A DNA stretch of 23,717 bases from Oscillospiraceae bacterium (GCA_015064425.1 SVSF01000016.1:1-23717), one strand, 5' to 3'; shown: positions 14,952 through 22,232, counted from the stretch's first letter. The notes: generated by a model from the letters alone, not told the origin. Numbers and translations are program-made.

Positions 14952-14980
14952 TTGACTTGATGGCTTTATTATATTATAAT
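14952..14980 (+). promoter_or_regulatory. Sigma-A promoter of the CRP/FNR-family regulator
   Basis: TTGACT (14952-14957), 17 bp, TATAAT (14975-14980); the predicted start is near 14987. This places the in-frame TTG/ATG codons at 14957-14962 inside the promoter, so translation must begin further downstream. Confidence 0.82.
14968..14978 (-). promoter_or_regulatory. -10 region of the flavodiiron gene promoter
   Basis: On the - strand two overlapping TATAAT boxes are present (14973-14978 and 14968-14973), but neither has a good -35 (the sequence 17 bp upstream of the first is TCCAAC). A strong -10 without a -35 is typical of an activator-dependent promoter. It shares its A/T tract with the divergent regulator promoter. 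Confidence 0.55.
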
Positions 14981-14994
14981 CAAAACAAAAAATA

Positions 14995-15010
14995 TGTTGG
15001 AAAACCAACA
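14995..15010. promoter_or_regulatory. 16-bp perfect palindrome, candidate CRP/FNR-family binding site
   Basis: TGTTGGAAAACCAACA has 6-bp arms and a 4-bp spacer, centred at 15002.5. Relative to a flavodiiron start near 14961 (second -10 box) the centre is at -41.5, the class II activator position of CRP/FNR proteins. Relative to the regulator's own start (near 14987) it lies at about +8 to +23, suited to autorepression. Confidence 0.55.
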
Positions 15011-15022
15011 ATGGTGAAAAAT

Positions 15023-15694
15023 ATGGAAGAAAAATTTTTGAAATTACTTGAAAACGTTCCTCTTTTCGAAGGTGTTAGCAGGGAAGAGATAGAACGTGTG
15101 CTGAAATGCTTTGGCGCGGTATTTAAAGAATATGAGAAAAATCAGATAATATTTATGGAAGGGGGTCCTGCCGACCGTATAGGCGTAGTACTTTCGGGAA
15201 GCGTTATTGTTCTGAAGGAAGATTACTACGGTACACGAAATATTATTGAAAAATCGGGTCGTGGAGAACTTTTCGGAGAAGCATATGCGGGAGCGGGACT
15301 TGCCAGGATGCCCGTCAGCATATTGGCAACGGAAAGGAGCGAGGTGCTTCTTATAAAGTGCGATCACATTTTAAGTCCCTGCCGCAACTTATGCACGTTT
15401 CACAACCGTATGATAAGAAATCTGCTTTCGGTAGTAGCTCAGAGCAATATAAAACTCAGCCGAAAAATTGACTATGTATCAAAGCGTACCACCAAGGAAA
15501 AGCTTATGGCATATCTCCTCGACGAGGCAAAGCGGGCGGGGAGCTCATATTTTACTATTCCTTATGACAGGCAAATGCTTGCGGATTATCTCTGTGTGGA
15601 GAGAAGCGCAATGTCTGCGGAGTTGAGCAAACTCAGAGACGAGGGGAAAATAGAAACGGATAAAAGCAATTTCAGGATCGTTGATAAAAGATAA
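15023..15694 (+). CDS. CRP/FNR-family transcriptional regulator
   Basis: From ATG 15023 the protein has 223 residues, the normal size. A cyclic-nucleotide-type beta-barrel (about 15-115) contains FMEGGPADRIGVVLSGSVIV and GELFGE. The dimerisation helix spans about 120-150, and the C-terminal winged HTH (about 155-220) contains the recognition region RQMLADYLCVERSAMSAELSKL. Cysteines C113, C120 and C124 cluster at the start of the dimer helix (CDHILSPCRNLCTFH), and C191 lies in the HTH. The cAMP-binding arginine pattern is absent, so the signal is probably redox or another ligand. I chose 15023 because GGTGA (15013-15017) is well placed and because the 14957 start falls within the promoter; ATG 15011 is possible. 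It is divergent from the flavodiiron gene. Confidence 0.9.
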   Translation: MEEKFLKLLENVPLFEGVSREEIERVLKCFGAVFKEYEKNQIIFMEGGPADRIGVVLSGSVIVLKEDYYGTRNIIEKSGRGELFGEAYAGAGLARMPVSILATERSEVLLIKCDHILSPCRNLCTFHNRMIRNLLSVVAQSNIKLSRKIDYVSKRTTKEKLMAYLLDEAKRAGSSYFTIPYDRQMLADYLCVERSAMSAELSKLRDEGKIETDKSNFRIVDKR

Positions 15695-15702
15695 GATAAA
15701 AC

Positions 15703-15726
15703 GAGCGGCATCTGCCGCTCATTTTT
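15703..15726. terminator. Terminator between the CRP/FNR-family gene and trkH
   Basis: GAGCGGC (15703-15709) and GCCGCTC (15714-15720) form a stem with an ATCT loop, followed by ATTTTT on the + strand. An A-rich stretch on the other side gives a T-rich tail for the converging trkH transcript. Confidence 0.85.
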
Positions 15727-17173
15727 AATGTTTTTTCCAAGTACCGGAAGAGAAAAGGACAAGTATTGGGAATATTTCAAGTCTTCCGGCAAGCATATCT
15801 ATTATAAGTACGAGCTTGGATAAGGGATTAAAAGCCGAAAAGTTTGACATAGGACCGACTGCATCAAATCCGGGACCTATATTATTGAAGCAGGAAACGA
15901 CCGCTGAGATATTGGTTTCAAGTGAAAAACCGTCGAATGAAACTATCACAAAGCTTATGATTATTATAAGCGCATAAGCCGCGAGATAAGCATTGGCATT
16001 ATCCAATACCTTTTCATCCACTGCTTTGCCGTTATTTTTTACTGTAAGCACTTTTCTGGGACGCATTATCTGCTCTATATTCCGTTTCATGCCTTTGAGT
16101 AAAAGTAAAAGACGAGCGTACTTAAGCCCTCCCCCGGTGCTTCCCGCACAAGCTCCCACTAACATAAGTGAGAGAAGAATTGCCTTTGAAAAGGGCGGCC
16201 ACAAATTGAAGTCTGTGGATGCAAAGCCCGTGGACGTCATGATACTCGATACTTGAAATGCGGCGTGGCGTACAGTCTCGCCGAGGGTATCATAGAGTCC
16301 GTGGATATTGAGGAATATTGCGGCGGTACTGAAAATAGCAATGCCTATGTAAAGACGTAACTCCTCATCTTTGAATACTTCTTTAAAATGGCCTAAAATA
16401 ACAAGAAAATAGCAGCTGAAATTTATTCCGAACAAAAACATAAATATTGATGTTACGTTTTGTATGTACGGACTGAAACTTGCAAAACCGTCGTTTTTTA
16501 CTCCAAATCCACCTGTACCTGCAGTACTGAACATTGTACAAACAGCATCGAACAGGGGCATACCGCCTATAAGAAGCAATATGAGATCGACTGCCGACAG
16601 TACTATATACATAAAATAAAGTATCGTAGCAGTCTTTTTCATTTTAGGAACAAGTTTTTCTACGTCGGGGCCGGGGCTCTCCGCCCTGAGAAGGTGCATA
16701 GTGAAGCCTTTTCCGTTTCCTCCCACAAAGGCAAGAAGAAATACCAGAACTCCCATTCCGCCCAGCCAGTTGCTGAAGCTGCGCCAATATATAATTCCTT
16801 TGGGCAATGCTTCGATATCGGTAAGAATAGATGATCCTGTGGTGGTAAATCCCGAAGATATTTCAAAAAATGCATCGATAAACGATGGGATCTCACCGGA
16901 TACGATAAATGGAATGCAACCGACAAGACTTAAAAATATCCAGCTTATTCCAACGCAGACAAGCCCTTCTTTGGCTTGGAAAATACTGGGCGCTCCTCTG
17001 CATATAAAATAAAATAATAGGTCTACAGCTATTATTACGGCGATAGCTACAACAAAACCTTTTACTGCGGATATTTCACCGCAGAATATGCTTATTCCGA
17101 GAGCGGGGAGCATAAAGAGTCCTTCTACGGCAAGAATACGGGACAAAAACAGTCCCATCATCTTATAATTCAT
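15725..17173 (-). CDS. trkH: TrkH/KtrB-family potassium uptake channel subunit
   Basis: This 482-residue membrane protein has the four-fold M1-P-M2 repeat of TrkH. The filter loops are visible: SGFTTTGSS (107-115), STAGTGGFG (216-224), SSIMTSTGFAST (about 312-323) and CFNNIGPGFDAVG (about 435-447). It passes K+ across the membrane, gated by the RCK protein TrkA encoded just upstream with a 9-nt gap. NWLGGMGVLVF and the charged VEKLVPKMKKTA linker are also family features. It is the second gene of the - strand trkA-trkH operon. Confidence 0.95.
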   Translation of the reverse strand: MNYKMMGLFLSRILAVEGLFMLPALGISIFCGEISAVKGFVVAIAVIIAVDLLFYFICRGAPSIFQAKEGLVCVGISWIFLSLVGCIPFIVSGEIPSFIDAFFEISSGFTTTGSSILTDIEALPKGIIYWRSFSNWLGGMGVLVFLLAFVGGNGKGFTMHLLRAESPGPDVEKLVPKMKKTATILYFMYIVLSAVDLILLLIGGMPLFDAVCTMFSTAGTGGFGVKNDGFASFSPYIQNVTSIFMFLFGINFSCYFLVILGHFKEVFKDEELRLYIGIAIFSTAAIFLNIHGLYDTLGETVRHAAFQVSSIMTSTGFASTDFNLWPPFSKAILLSLMLVGACAGSTGGGLKYARLLLLLKGMKRNIEQIMRPRKVLTVKNNGKAVDEKVLDNANAYLAAYALIIIISFVIVSFDGFSLETNISAVVSCFNNIGPGFDAVGPMSNFSAFNPLSKLVLIIDMLAGRLEIFPILVLFSSGTWKKH

Positions 17174-17182
17174 AAGTCCCCC

Positions 17183-18541
17183 TTATTCAAATATATCGTT
17201 GAACTGACGGATATTTCCTCTTCCGCTGGAAACTATAACAACGATATCTCCCTCTCTGAAGGTGGAACTTCCTCCGGGGATCTCCGTCTTTGAACCGCGA
17301 GTGATACTTGCTACAAGTACCCCCTCCTTGGTCTTGACTTCCTTAAGGGGGACGCCCTTGTTCATAGTATCGTCATCAACTAAAAACTCTACAGCCTCAG
17401 CTTGTCCATCAGCTATGATATGTACCGATATTGCCGCACCGGATTGATTCTGCATTGCACGGACGTATCTTACTATATTGTTGCAGGAAAGCTCTTTCGG
17501 AGAGATTATGCTTCCGAGATCGAGCTTACTTATTATATTCTGGTTCTCTATTCTGTCAAGTCTCGTTATTACATTGGGAACGTTGCAGCTTTTTCCGAAA
17601 AGGGATATTACCATATTGAGCTCGTCAGAGTCGGTCAAGGTAATAAGTGCATCGCATTTTGAAAGTCCTTCGCTTTCAAGAAAGTCTCGGTCGGTGCCAT
17701 CGCCAAGGATAACGGACGTCTTTTCGAGCTTGGAGGAAAGATCTTTGCAACGATCCTCGTCGTGCTCGATAAGAGTTGGAACGATACCATCCTTTTCAAG
17801 AGCGGAGGCAAGATAAAAGCTTGTTTTTCCTCCACCTATAATAATGGGATTACGTACCCTTTTGCTTATTATGCCGAGGTTTTTAAGAAGCAGGGTAAGG
17901 TTTTCCGCAGGTGCGGTAACAAATATTCTGTCACCTTCCTTAAGTACGAAATTTCCTCCGGGGGCAATAGCGTTTCCGTCACGAAGTACGGCGCATACGA
18001 GTACTCTGCATTTCACCGTGAGATTCATTTGACTGAGCGGTATATCGCAGAGCTTGCTTTCCTTGTCTATACGGAGTTCTACTATTTCTGCCTTACCTTT
18101 TGCAAATGTATCTCTGCGTAAAAATCCCGGATATTTAAGCAGACGGGCAATTTCTGTTGCCGTCTGTTTTTCGGGGTTTTCCGCCATAGAAAGACCGAAC
18201 AGTTTGCGGAATTCAAATATCTGGTCCGTGTATTCGGGATTTCTTACTCTGGCTATAGTGTGGAGAGATGAATTTATACCGTGTGCAATGGAACAACAAA
18301 GAAGATTTACTTCATCTTCACCCGTTACGGCAATAAGGAGGTCCGCATTTTCAACCCCTGCCTGTTTTAAAATAGACATAGCGGCGCAGTTGCCGTGTAC
18401 AACCATAGCATCATAACGTTCCAGACTTGAGTCAAGAGTATCTCTGTCCGAATCGATTATCGTAAGATCATATCCCTCAGAAGCCAACTGCTTTGCAAGT
18501 GTAGAACCCATTTTTCCGTCTCCGGCAATGATGATGTTCAT
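17183..18541 (-). CDS. trkA: TrkA potassium uptake regulatory subunit (two RCK modules)
   Basis: This 452-residue cytosolic protein has two tandem TrkA_N + TrkA_C modules. The first Rossmann nucleotide loop is IIIAGDGKMGSTLAKQL (near residues 3-19), followed by a TrkA_C domain with ELRIDKESKLCDIPL. The second is PIIIGGGKTSFYLASAL (near 230), followed by a C-terminal TrkA_C domain ending GDIVVIVSSGRG. The second loop GGGKTS departs slightly from GxGxxG. It binds NAD(H) or adenine nucleotides and gates TrkH. The first gene of the operon, with its own promoter (18582-18610) and AGAGGTAGG ahead of the ATG. Confidence 0.95.
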   Translation of the reverse strand: MNIIIAGDGKMGSTLAKQLASEGYDLTIIDSDRDTLDSSLERYDAMVVHGNCAAMSILKQAGVENADLLIAVTGEDEVNLLCCSIAHGINSSLHTIARVRNPEYTDQIFEFRKLFGLSMAENPEKQTATEIARLLKYPGFLRRDTFAKGKAEIVELRIDKESKLCDIPLSQMNLTVKCRVLVCAVLRDGNAIAPGGNFVLKEGDRIFVTAPAENLTLLLKNLGIISKRVRNPIIIGGGKTSFYLASALEKDGIVPTLIEHDEDRCKDLSSKLEKTSVILGDGTDRDFLESEGLSKCDALITLTDSDELNMVISLFGKSCNVPNVITRLDRIENQNIISKLDLGSIISPKELSCNNIVRYVRAMQNQSGAAISVHIIADGQAEAVEFLVDDDTMNKGVPLKEVKTKEGVLVASITRGSKTEIPGGSSTFREGDIVVIVSSGRGNIRQFNDIFE

Positions 18542-18581
18542 AAAGACCTACCTCTCATTATCGGTTTTATTGTTATCTTTC

Positions 18582-18610
18582 AGTATATCATATCCTTGAA
18601 TACATTTCAA
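18582..18610 (-). promoter_or_regulatory. Sigma-A promoter of trkA-trkH
   Basis: On the - strand TTGAAA (18605-18610), 17 bp, TATACT (18582-18587). The predicted start is about 33 nt before the trkA ATG. Confidence 0.7.
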
Positions 18611-18611
18611 G
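18595..18611. repeat. 17-bp inverted repeat over the trkA -35 region
   Basis: CTTGAA (18595-18600) - TACAT - TTCAAG (18606-18611) is a perfect palindrome with a 5-bp centre covering the -35 box and part of the spacer of the trkA promoter. It could be a repressor operator; no cognate regulator can be named. Confidence 0.4.
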
Positions 18612-18663
18612 TGATAGTGCTGCAGCTATTTCACAAAAAAAAGTTCATATTTTGTTTAAAAAG

Positions 18664-18679
18664 TATGTTCTTTTACATA
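18664..18679. repeat. Inverted repeat at the -35 position of the NSS transporter promoter
   Basis: TATGT (18664-18668) and ACATA (18675-18679) with a 6-bp spacer form a perfect dyad overlapping the expected -35 region of the promoter at 18689. The short arms in AT-rich DNA make chance possible. Confidence 0.3.
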
Positions 18680-18685
18680 AATCTG

Positions 18686-18694
18686 TGGTATAAT
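18686..18694 (+). promoter_or_regulatory. Extended -10 promoter of the NSS transporter
   Basis: TGG-TATAAT (TATAAT at 18689-18694) is an extended -10 element with no good -35. The predicted start near 18701 gives a 5' leader of about 40 nt with a small ATGC/GCAT hairpin (18702-18717) and AAAGGA before the ATG. Confidence 0.6.
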
Positions 18695-18741
18695 GTTAAA
18701 AATGCTTTACGGCATCTTGATTTTAGAAAGGAATTAACAAA

Positions 18742-20109
18742 ATGGGAAGAGAAAAATTAGGTTCACGTCTGGGATTTCTCCTTTTGTCTGCGGGCTGCGC
18801 TATTGGTATGGGTAACGTATGGAAATTTCCGTACATAACCGGTCAGTACGGTGGAGCCGCATTCGTACTCGTATATTTATTCTTCCTTGTTGTAATGGGA
18901 GTTCCTCTTATGACAATGGAGTTTTCTGTTGGAAGAGCCAGCAGAAAGAGTCCCATCAAATCTTTTACGGTTCTTGAAAAAGAGGGACAGAAATGGCATT
19001 GGCACGGTATAGCGGCTCTTATCGGTAATATCATCCTTATGATGTTTTATACGGTAGTGTCAGGTTGGATGCTTTATTATCTTTACCTTACAGTGTCCGG
19101 AAAGCTTGATGGTGTATCAAAAGAAGTTATAGACAATAGCTTCGGCACGCTCGTGTCCGATCCCGTGACGCTCATCATATGTACTTTCATTGTTGTGGCA
19201 ATAGGCTTTCTTATCTGCGCTATCGGACTTCAGAACGGAGTTGAAAGAGCATCAAAGGTATTGATGCTCGCGCTTTTCGTTCTTATAATCATCCTTGCTG
19301 TCAACAGCATTATGCTTGAGGGTGGCGCTGAGGGACTTAAGTTTTATCTTGTCCCCGATATAGATAAGATGCTTGAGGTAGGTATAGGAACTGTTCTTGT
19401 GGCTGCGATGAACCAGTCGTTCTTTACATTAAGTATAGGTATCGGCTCTATGGCTATATTCGGAAGCTATATAGATAAGGACAGAGCGCTTATGGGTGAA
19501 TCTGTAAGAGTTATGGTGCTTGATACATTTGTTGCACTTACTGCAGGCCTCATTATATTCCCCGCATGCTCCGCATACGGAGTTGCTGCGGACAGCGGTC
19601 CCAATCTTATATTCAAGACACTTCCCAACATATTCAATAATATGGCAGGTGGAAGAGTTTGGGGAAGCCTTTTCTTCTTATTTATGCTTTTTGCTGCTAT
19701 GACAACGGTTATTGCAGTTTTTGAGAATATTATGGCATGCGTATCCGATCTTACGGATTGGTCAAGGAAGAAGACTTCCGTTGTTTGCGGTATTGCAATG
19801 CTTATTCTCTCACTCCCCTGCATTCTCGGATTCAACGTTCTTTCAGGCATTACTCCTTTCGGAGAAGGTTCCAACCTTATGGACCTTGAAGACTTTGCGG
19901 TAAGTAACGTTATACTTCCCTTGGGTGCTCTTGTATACCTTCTCTTCTGTGTAAGTAAGAAGGGCTGGGGCTGGGATAATTTCGTTGCTGAAGCTAATGA
20001 AGGCAAGGGTATGAAGATGAAGAAATGGTTAAGACCTTATCTTACCTACATTCTTCCCATTGCTATCGTAGTTCTTTTCTGTATTGGTGTTATAGATAAG
20101 TTCTTCTGA
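18742..20109 (+). CDS. Neurotransmitter:sodium symporter (SNF/NSS) family transporter
   Basis: This 455-residue protein has the LeuT fold with about eleven to twelve hydrophobic segments. The start EKLGSRLGFLLLSAGCA, followed by IGMGNVWKFPY and a GQYGGAAFVL stretch, is the NSS TM1 signature with the unwound GxGNxWRFPY-type site for substrate and Na+. AAMNQSFFTLSIGIGSM corresponds to the TM6/TM7 region, followed by GSYIDKD. Members import amino acids (tryptophan, tyrosine, leucine, alanine) with Na+. It is a single-gene transcript with its own promoter and terminator, divergent from trkA. The substrate cannot be assigned. Confidence 0.95.
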   Translation: MGREKLGSRLGFLLLSAGCAIGMGNVWKFPYITGQYGGAAFVLVYLFFLVVMGVPLMTMEFSVGRASRKSPIKSFTVLEKEGQKWHWHGIAALIGNIILMMFYTVVSGWMLYYLYLTVSGKLDGVSKEVIDNSFGTLVSDPVTLIICTFIVVAIGFLICAIGLQNGVERASKVLMLALFVLIIILAVNSIMLEGGAEGLKFYLVPDIDKMLEVGIGTVLVAAMNQSFFTLSIGIGSMAIFGSYIDKDRALMGESVRVMVLDTFVALTAGLIIFPACSAYGVAADSGPNLIFKTLPNIFNNMAGGRVWGSLFFLFMLFAAMTTVIAVFENIMACVSDLTDWSRKKTSVVCGIAMLILSLPCILGFNVLSGITPFGEGSNLMDLEDFAVSNVILPLGALVYLLFCVSKKGWGWDNFVAEANEGKGMKMKKWLRPYLTYILPIAIVVLFCIGVIDKFF

Positions 20110-20121
20110 AAATGAAAGAAT

Positions 20122-20156
20122 AGCGGTAAGGCTCCTGCCTTACCGCTGTTTTTTTT
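20122..20156 (+). terminator. Terminator of the NSS transporter gene
   Basis: AGCGGTAAGGC (20122-20132) and GCCTTACCGCT (20137-20147) form a perfect 11-bp stem with a TCCT loop, then GTTTTTTTT. The opposite strand has only a weak T-rich tail but may serve the converging MBL gene. Confidence 0.95.
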
Positions 20157-20823
20157 ATATTTCTAATACCATGCCGTCGTAGGCAACTTCAATATCTTTT
20201 TTATTCATCCTTTTGCATAGTTTTTCGTGGGAGGTATGTCCTTTAAACATATGGGAAATCACGAAGCGGTCTATATAGTTTGACATGACTCTTTTAAGCT
20301 CTTCCACCATAATGAGATTGTTATGTTCAAAGACCAAATCGGAAAATTCGTCGCTGAAGGTTGCATCCAGTATAGCCAGATCCGTATGTTTTTTCTTGAA
20401 TTCACACGATTCCTCATACATTATCCATGCTCCGTCAAGACCGTAGAATATACGCTTTTCGCCATCGTATATGAAAAAGTGTTTAGGTCCCAGGTGTGTG
20501 CCATGGTTGGCAGGGAAAGTCTTTACCGTATATTTACCGAAAGATTTTTCGTCTTTCAAATCAAAATCTATAAATTTTGCTCCTTTTGATTCAAATACCC
20601 CTACGGTCTCTTTGCAATAGTGATCGTCATGATCGTGTGAGTTGATCATATATTTTATCCCGGAAATGTCGATATTAAGCTCTTCTGAAGCACTAAATAC
20701 CATAGGACCGGGATCTATAAGAAGATCATCATTTATAAGTACCGAAGAAAACCTTCTTAATTCTCCATCTTCCTTAGGGCTTAACCAATCGGCAGCGCCA
20801 GTTCCGAGAAATGTGATTTTCAT
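20155..20823 (-). CDS. Metallo-beta-lactamase-fold hydrolase
   Basis: This 222-residue MBL-fold protein starts MKITFLGTGAADW, then has a LLIDPGP strand and the metal motif HxHxDH at H63, H65, D67 and H68. NHGTHLG carries H107/H110, GLDGAW has D130, and a late SHMFKGHTSHEKL segment follows. The layout recalls the PhnP/RNase Z-like and small phosphodiesterase branch rather than glyoxalase II. Its gene is 31 nt downstream of the HTH-PfkB kinase, with AAAGGGGAAAC before the ATG, so the two are one operon and probably act on related (sugar or nucleoside phosphate) compounds. The substrate is unknown. Confidence 0.85.
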   Translation of the reverse strand: MKITFLGTGAADWLSPKEDGELRRFSSVLINDDLLIDPGPMVFSASEELNIDISGIKYMINSHDHDDHYCKETVGVFESKGAKFIDFDLKDEKSFGKYTVKTFPANHGTHLGPKHFFIYDGEKRIFYGLDGAWIMYEESCEFKKKHTDLAILDATFSDEFSDLVFEHNNLIMVEELKRVMSNYIDRFVISHMFKGHTSHEKLCKRMNKKDIEVAYDGMVLEI

Positions 20824-20854
20824 TTGTTTCCCCTTTATTGTCGTTTATACTTTT

Positions 20855-22078
20855 TCAGATGCCTGCTACAGTTTGTCTGCCGAATTTTTTCTCTATTTCT
20901 TCGATCTCGTTTTTACTGAGCATTCCATCTGTTGCATTTTCTTCAAAAAGGTTACATGCAGCCGCAGCTGAAGCAAATCTAAGTATATGCTTATCGTCAA
21001 AACCGTTATATATTCCGTAAAGGCTTGCTGCACAGAAGGCATCTCCCGCGCCAACGCTTCCCTTTATAAGCTCGGATGGAACTTTTACGGACGGGACTGC
21101 TGTGAACGTATCGGTGCGAACGTTGTAGCAGAATCCTGCCTTTTTGCAGTGGATTATTATTTTTTCCTTTACACCTTGCTCAGCCATATAGAGCATGGTC
21201 TTTTTTATGTTTTCAACAATGAGCTCTTTTTTATCGTCGTAGGGAGGCAGATCTGTAAGATTTGTAGCCTCGATCTCGTTGATTATTACATAGTCACAAT
21301 ATTTAAGAGAGGGAAGAAGTTTAGCTTTAAAATTTCCCGAGCAATCGCTTACCGTATCTATGGACGTTTTTATGCCGCGCTCTTGAACGGAATGAAGGAA
21401 ACGTGCCATAACTGTACCGTATTCGGGGTCTTCTCTGTCGAATGTGTCAAGCAAAAGAATATATCCAATGTGTAGCAGCACACAGTTAAGAGATGATATA
21501 TCTATATCTTCGGGAGAGAACTCTGAGTTTGATCCTTTTGCATGGAATATAGTTCGCTCTCCGGAAGGAAGACTCATAATATCGCTGAAGCTTGTGCCGG
21601 TTTTGGGAGATATGTTGATATTTTCGTATTTTATTCCGTACTTTCCGAGCTGAGATAGAATAAATCTTCCGTATTCGTCATCGCCTATCTTGCCCCTCAC
21701 TTCTATTGGAATGTTGCAATCGATCTTGGCCATATTAATAGCCGTATTCGGTACGCATCCGCCTACCGCCATACTGATATCGCTTATATTTGAAAGCATT
21801 CCTATTTCGGGATATTGCTTTATCCTTTTTACAATGTCAACAAGAACGTTGCCTGCGATACATATTCCTACGCGCTTTCCGCTGAGGAGGTAATCAATGG
21901 TAACGCCGAAAATATTTGCGAGGATCGGGAGCTGTGTTATTTCGGGAAATCCGGCACCGCTTTCCCAGCGGCTCACCGTTTTATTGCTGATATTGAGCTT
22001 TTCGGCAAGCTGATTTTGGGTCATTTTACCCTTTTTTCTGTGAGCAGCTATTATTTGTCCTATAGCTTTTGCATCCAT
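20855..22078 (-). CDS. HTH (XRE) - PfkB carbohydrate/nucleoside kinase fusion
   Basis: This 407-residue two-domain protein begins with an XRE-type helix-turn-helix (about 5-66: IAAHRKKGKMTQNQLAEKLN, then the recognition helix with TVSRWE and a FPEITQLPILANIFGVTIDYLLSG tail). A complete PfkB/ribokinase domain follows (about 69-400), with GGCVPNTAINMAKI, GKIGDDEYGRFI and, near the C-terminus, GSVGAGDAFCAA (340-351) with catalytic base D346. The kinase motifs are intact, so it is probably both DNA-binding and catalytically active: a regulator that senses or phosphorylates its own ligand. It shares an operon with an MBL-fold hydrolase. The ATG at 22078 has AGGTGA upstream. The sugar or nucleoside substrate is not determinable. 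Confidence 0.9.
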   Translation of the reverse strand: MDAKAIGQIIAAHRKKGKMTQNQLAEKLNISNKTVSRWESGAGFPEITQLPILANIFGVTIDYLLSGKRVGICIAGNVLVDIVKRIKQYPEIGMLSNISDISMAVGGCVPNTAINMAKIDCNIPIEVRGKIGDDEYGRFILSQLGKYGIKYENINISPKTGTSFSDIMSLPSGERTIFHAKGSNSEFSPEDIDISSLNCVLLHIGYILLLDTFDREDPEYGTVMARFLHSVQERGIKTSIDTVSDCSGNFKAKLLPSLKYCDYVIINEIEATNLTDLPPYDDKKELIVENIKKTMLYMAEQGVKEKIIIHCKKAGFCYNVRTDTFTAVPSVKVPSELIKGSVGAGDAFCAASLYGIYNGFDDKHILRFASAAAACNLFEENATDGMLSKNEIEEIEKKFGRQTVAGI

Positions 22079-22108
22079 ATTTTCACCTCATATCTGTTAT
22101 TCAATATA

Positions 22109-22137
22109 ATTATAAAACTTAAAAACATATATGTAAA
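22109..22137 (-). promoter_or_regulatory. Sigma-A promoter of the HTH-PfkB / MBL operon with an overlapping palindrome
   Basis: On the - strand TTTACA (22132-22137), 17 bp, TATAAT (22109-22114). The 10-bp palindrome ACATATATGT (22125-22134) overlaps the -35, where an autoregulatory XRE dimer could bind. The start site would be near 22102, about 24 nt before the ATG. Confidence 0.65.
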
Positions 22138-22160
22138 GATATTTAAAAGAGATATAAAAG

Positions 22161-22194
22161 GTAGAATTTAAGAACAAGGCCTTAAAAAATCTAC
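22161..22194. repeat. Nested inverted repeat upstream of the HTH-PfkB promoter
   Basis: GTAGA (22161-22165) with TCTAC (22190-22194) encloses TTTAAG (22167-22172) with CTTAAA (22181-22186), giving an interrupted 11-bp dyad. It lies between the decarboxylase terminator and the HTH-PfkB promoter, about 55-90 bp upstream of the predicted start. It could be an upstream operator; function unknown. Confidence 0.35.
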
Positions 22195-22203
22195 GTATAA
22201 TGG

Positions 22204-22232
22204 AAAAACGAGACCTTTCAAGTCTCGTTTTT
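22204..22232 (-). terminator. Terminator overlapping the decarboxylase stop codon
   Basis: AAAAACGAGAC (22204-22214) and GTCTCGTTTTT (22222-22232) form an 11-bp stem with a 7-nt loop. On the - strand the first arm encodes the last codons (K-N-E-T) of the decarboxylase and the TGA stop is in the loop. The T5 end of the second arm acts as the U-tract. Confidence 0.8.

Noticed and set aside
14957..15022. Upstream start for the CRP/FNR-family gene (TTG/ATG at 14957-14962)
   Set aside because: These codons overlap the gene's own -35 box and precede the predicted transcript start; the extra residues have no family match.
22196..22201. TATAAT on the + strand near 22196
   Set aside because: No -35 of quality, and it would read antisense into the decarboxylase through a bidirectional hairpin; probably chance in AT-rich DNA.
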